From positions 1-5,611 of the forward strand of contig QHOJ01000029.1 of assembly GCA_003218735.1 (NCBI GenBank): a DNA stretch of 5,611 nucleotides. Reading direction: 5' to 3'. A program made the position numbers and the translations under genes. Positions 5,166 to 5,611 of this stretch are shown one piece after another; the first letter of the stretch is position 1; every line of letters starts with the position of its first letter. The notes beneath the pieces are model-generated. The model searched no databases. It worked only from the letters and a program-made list of their open reading frames with translations, and had not been told where the DNA came from. The stretch comes from Verrucomicrobiota bacterium. Lineage in GTDB: Bacteria > Verrucomicrobiota > Verrucomicrobiia > Chthoniobacterales > UBA10450.

Positions 5166-5611
5166 CTACTTCGGTTCGTCAGCGACCTTGAGCACGATTT
5201 TGCCGCGGGTGTGACCGGTCGCGACCTGTTCCTGCGCTTTAATCGCTTCGGAAAGTGGAAATGTTTGAGACACGATTACCTTGATTTTCTTCTCGTCGAT
5301 CAACTTGCCAATTTCAGCAAGCTCACTCGAATTCGGTTCAACACTGATGGATGCACCCTTAATCCCGTGGGTTTTAAGCTCCGTTGGGTCAGGACGCGCC
5401 ACCAGGGACGCAATGAAGCCGCCTTTCTTTATCACGCCGTACGACCTCGCGAGCGTATCCTTGCCGACTGAGTCGAGAACGACATCGACATCTTTCGCGA
5501 CATCCTCGAACTTTGTCTTCGTATAATCGATCGCCACATCCGCGCCCAATTCCTTGAGCAGATCCTGATTTGCGGTCGATGCCGTCGCGATCACTTTCGC
5601 GCCGCGCGCTT
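5166..5611 (-). CDS. Zinc-independent MDR oxidoreductase (quinone-reductase-like), C-terminal part
   Basis: The 5' part lies beyond the right edge; the frame is open to the last base. The visible 148 residues begin ARGAKVIATAST, the second strand of a Rossmann fold. They continue with KELGADVAIDYT, DVDVVLDSVGKDTL, KKGGFIASLV and the C-terminal ATGHTRGKIVLKV, an arrangement typical of the quinone oxidoreductase branch of medium-chain dehydrogenases/reductases. No structural zinc-binding cysteines are visible, as expected for that branch. It is probably a cytoplasmic NADPH-dependent reductase of quinones or activated double bonds; the substrate is unknown. An in-frame GTG at 5594 is internal and not the start, because conserved fold residues continue upstream of it. 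The downstream membrane-protein gene starts 33 nt after the TAG, so co-transcription is possible. About half the usual length of 310-330 residues is seen. Confidence 0.92.
   Translation of the reverse strand, partial: ARGAKVIATASTANQDLLKELGADVAIDYTKTKFEDVAKDVDVVLDSVGKDTLARSYGVIKKGGFIASLVARPDPTELKTHGIKGASISVEPNSSELAEIGKLIDEKKIKVIVSQTFPLSEAIKAQEQVATGHTRGKIVLKVADEPK

Noticed and set aside
5592..5594. GTG at 5594 as the start of the MDR oxidoreductase
   Set aside because: Upstream in-frame codons read ARGAK, the expected residues before VIATAS in the Rossmann fold, so the GTG encodes an internal Val and the gene continues past the window edge.

Overview
The window is a compact bacterial chromosomal segment in which every supported gene lies on the minus strand, so transcription runs from high to low coordinates. 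In that order the genes are: the C-terminal part of an NADPH:quinone-reductase-like MDR oxidoreductase (cut by the right edge), a small one-helix membrane protein of unknown function, sucC (succinyl-CoA ligase beta), a four-helix-bundle (S23/Avd-like) protein, an exported alpha/beta hydrolase, two tandem VOC/glyoxalase-fold proteins, and sucD (succinyl-CoA ligase alpha, a few C-terminal residues cut by the left edge). Intergenic gaps are short, and none exceeds 300 bases. No rRNA, tRNA, CRISPR or transposase gene was seen.

Taxonomy is an inference. Two degenerate intergenic repeat types (a TTGGGATTTGGAACTT type and a TTCGTCATTCGACATT type), a stand-alone four-helix-bundle gene and the protein flavours fit soil Verrucomicrobiota (Chthoniobacterales-like). 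Acidobacteriota or another environmental phylum is not excluded.

The main feature is the arrangement of the TCA-cycle pair. sucC and sucD normally sit next to each other, but here about 2.4 kb and four unrelated genes separate them (860-3273). Repeats mark both edges of this block. On the sucC side is a 485-bp unit (2823-3307): imperfect 31-nt inverted repeats (26/31, with a perfect 16-bp core register) enclose the four-helix-bundle gene. This recalls the rRNA intervening sequences in which S23-family ORFs sit between complementary ends. On the sucD side, 131 bp consist almost entirely of short direct and inverted AATGTCG/AATGACGAA units.

The repeats run into the reading frames. They supply the last ten residues of SucC, the stop codon of the last VOC gene, and a spurious upstream start for the hydrolase. 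Inside the block, hydrolase, VOC2 and VOC1 are joined by two 4-nt ATGA overlaps and look like one translationally coupled operon. SucC and SucD together catalyse succinyl-CoA + ADP (or GDP) + Pi <-> succinate + CoA + ATP (or GTP). The roles of the inserted genes cannot be deduced beyond their folds.
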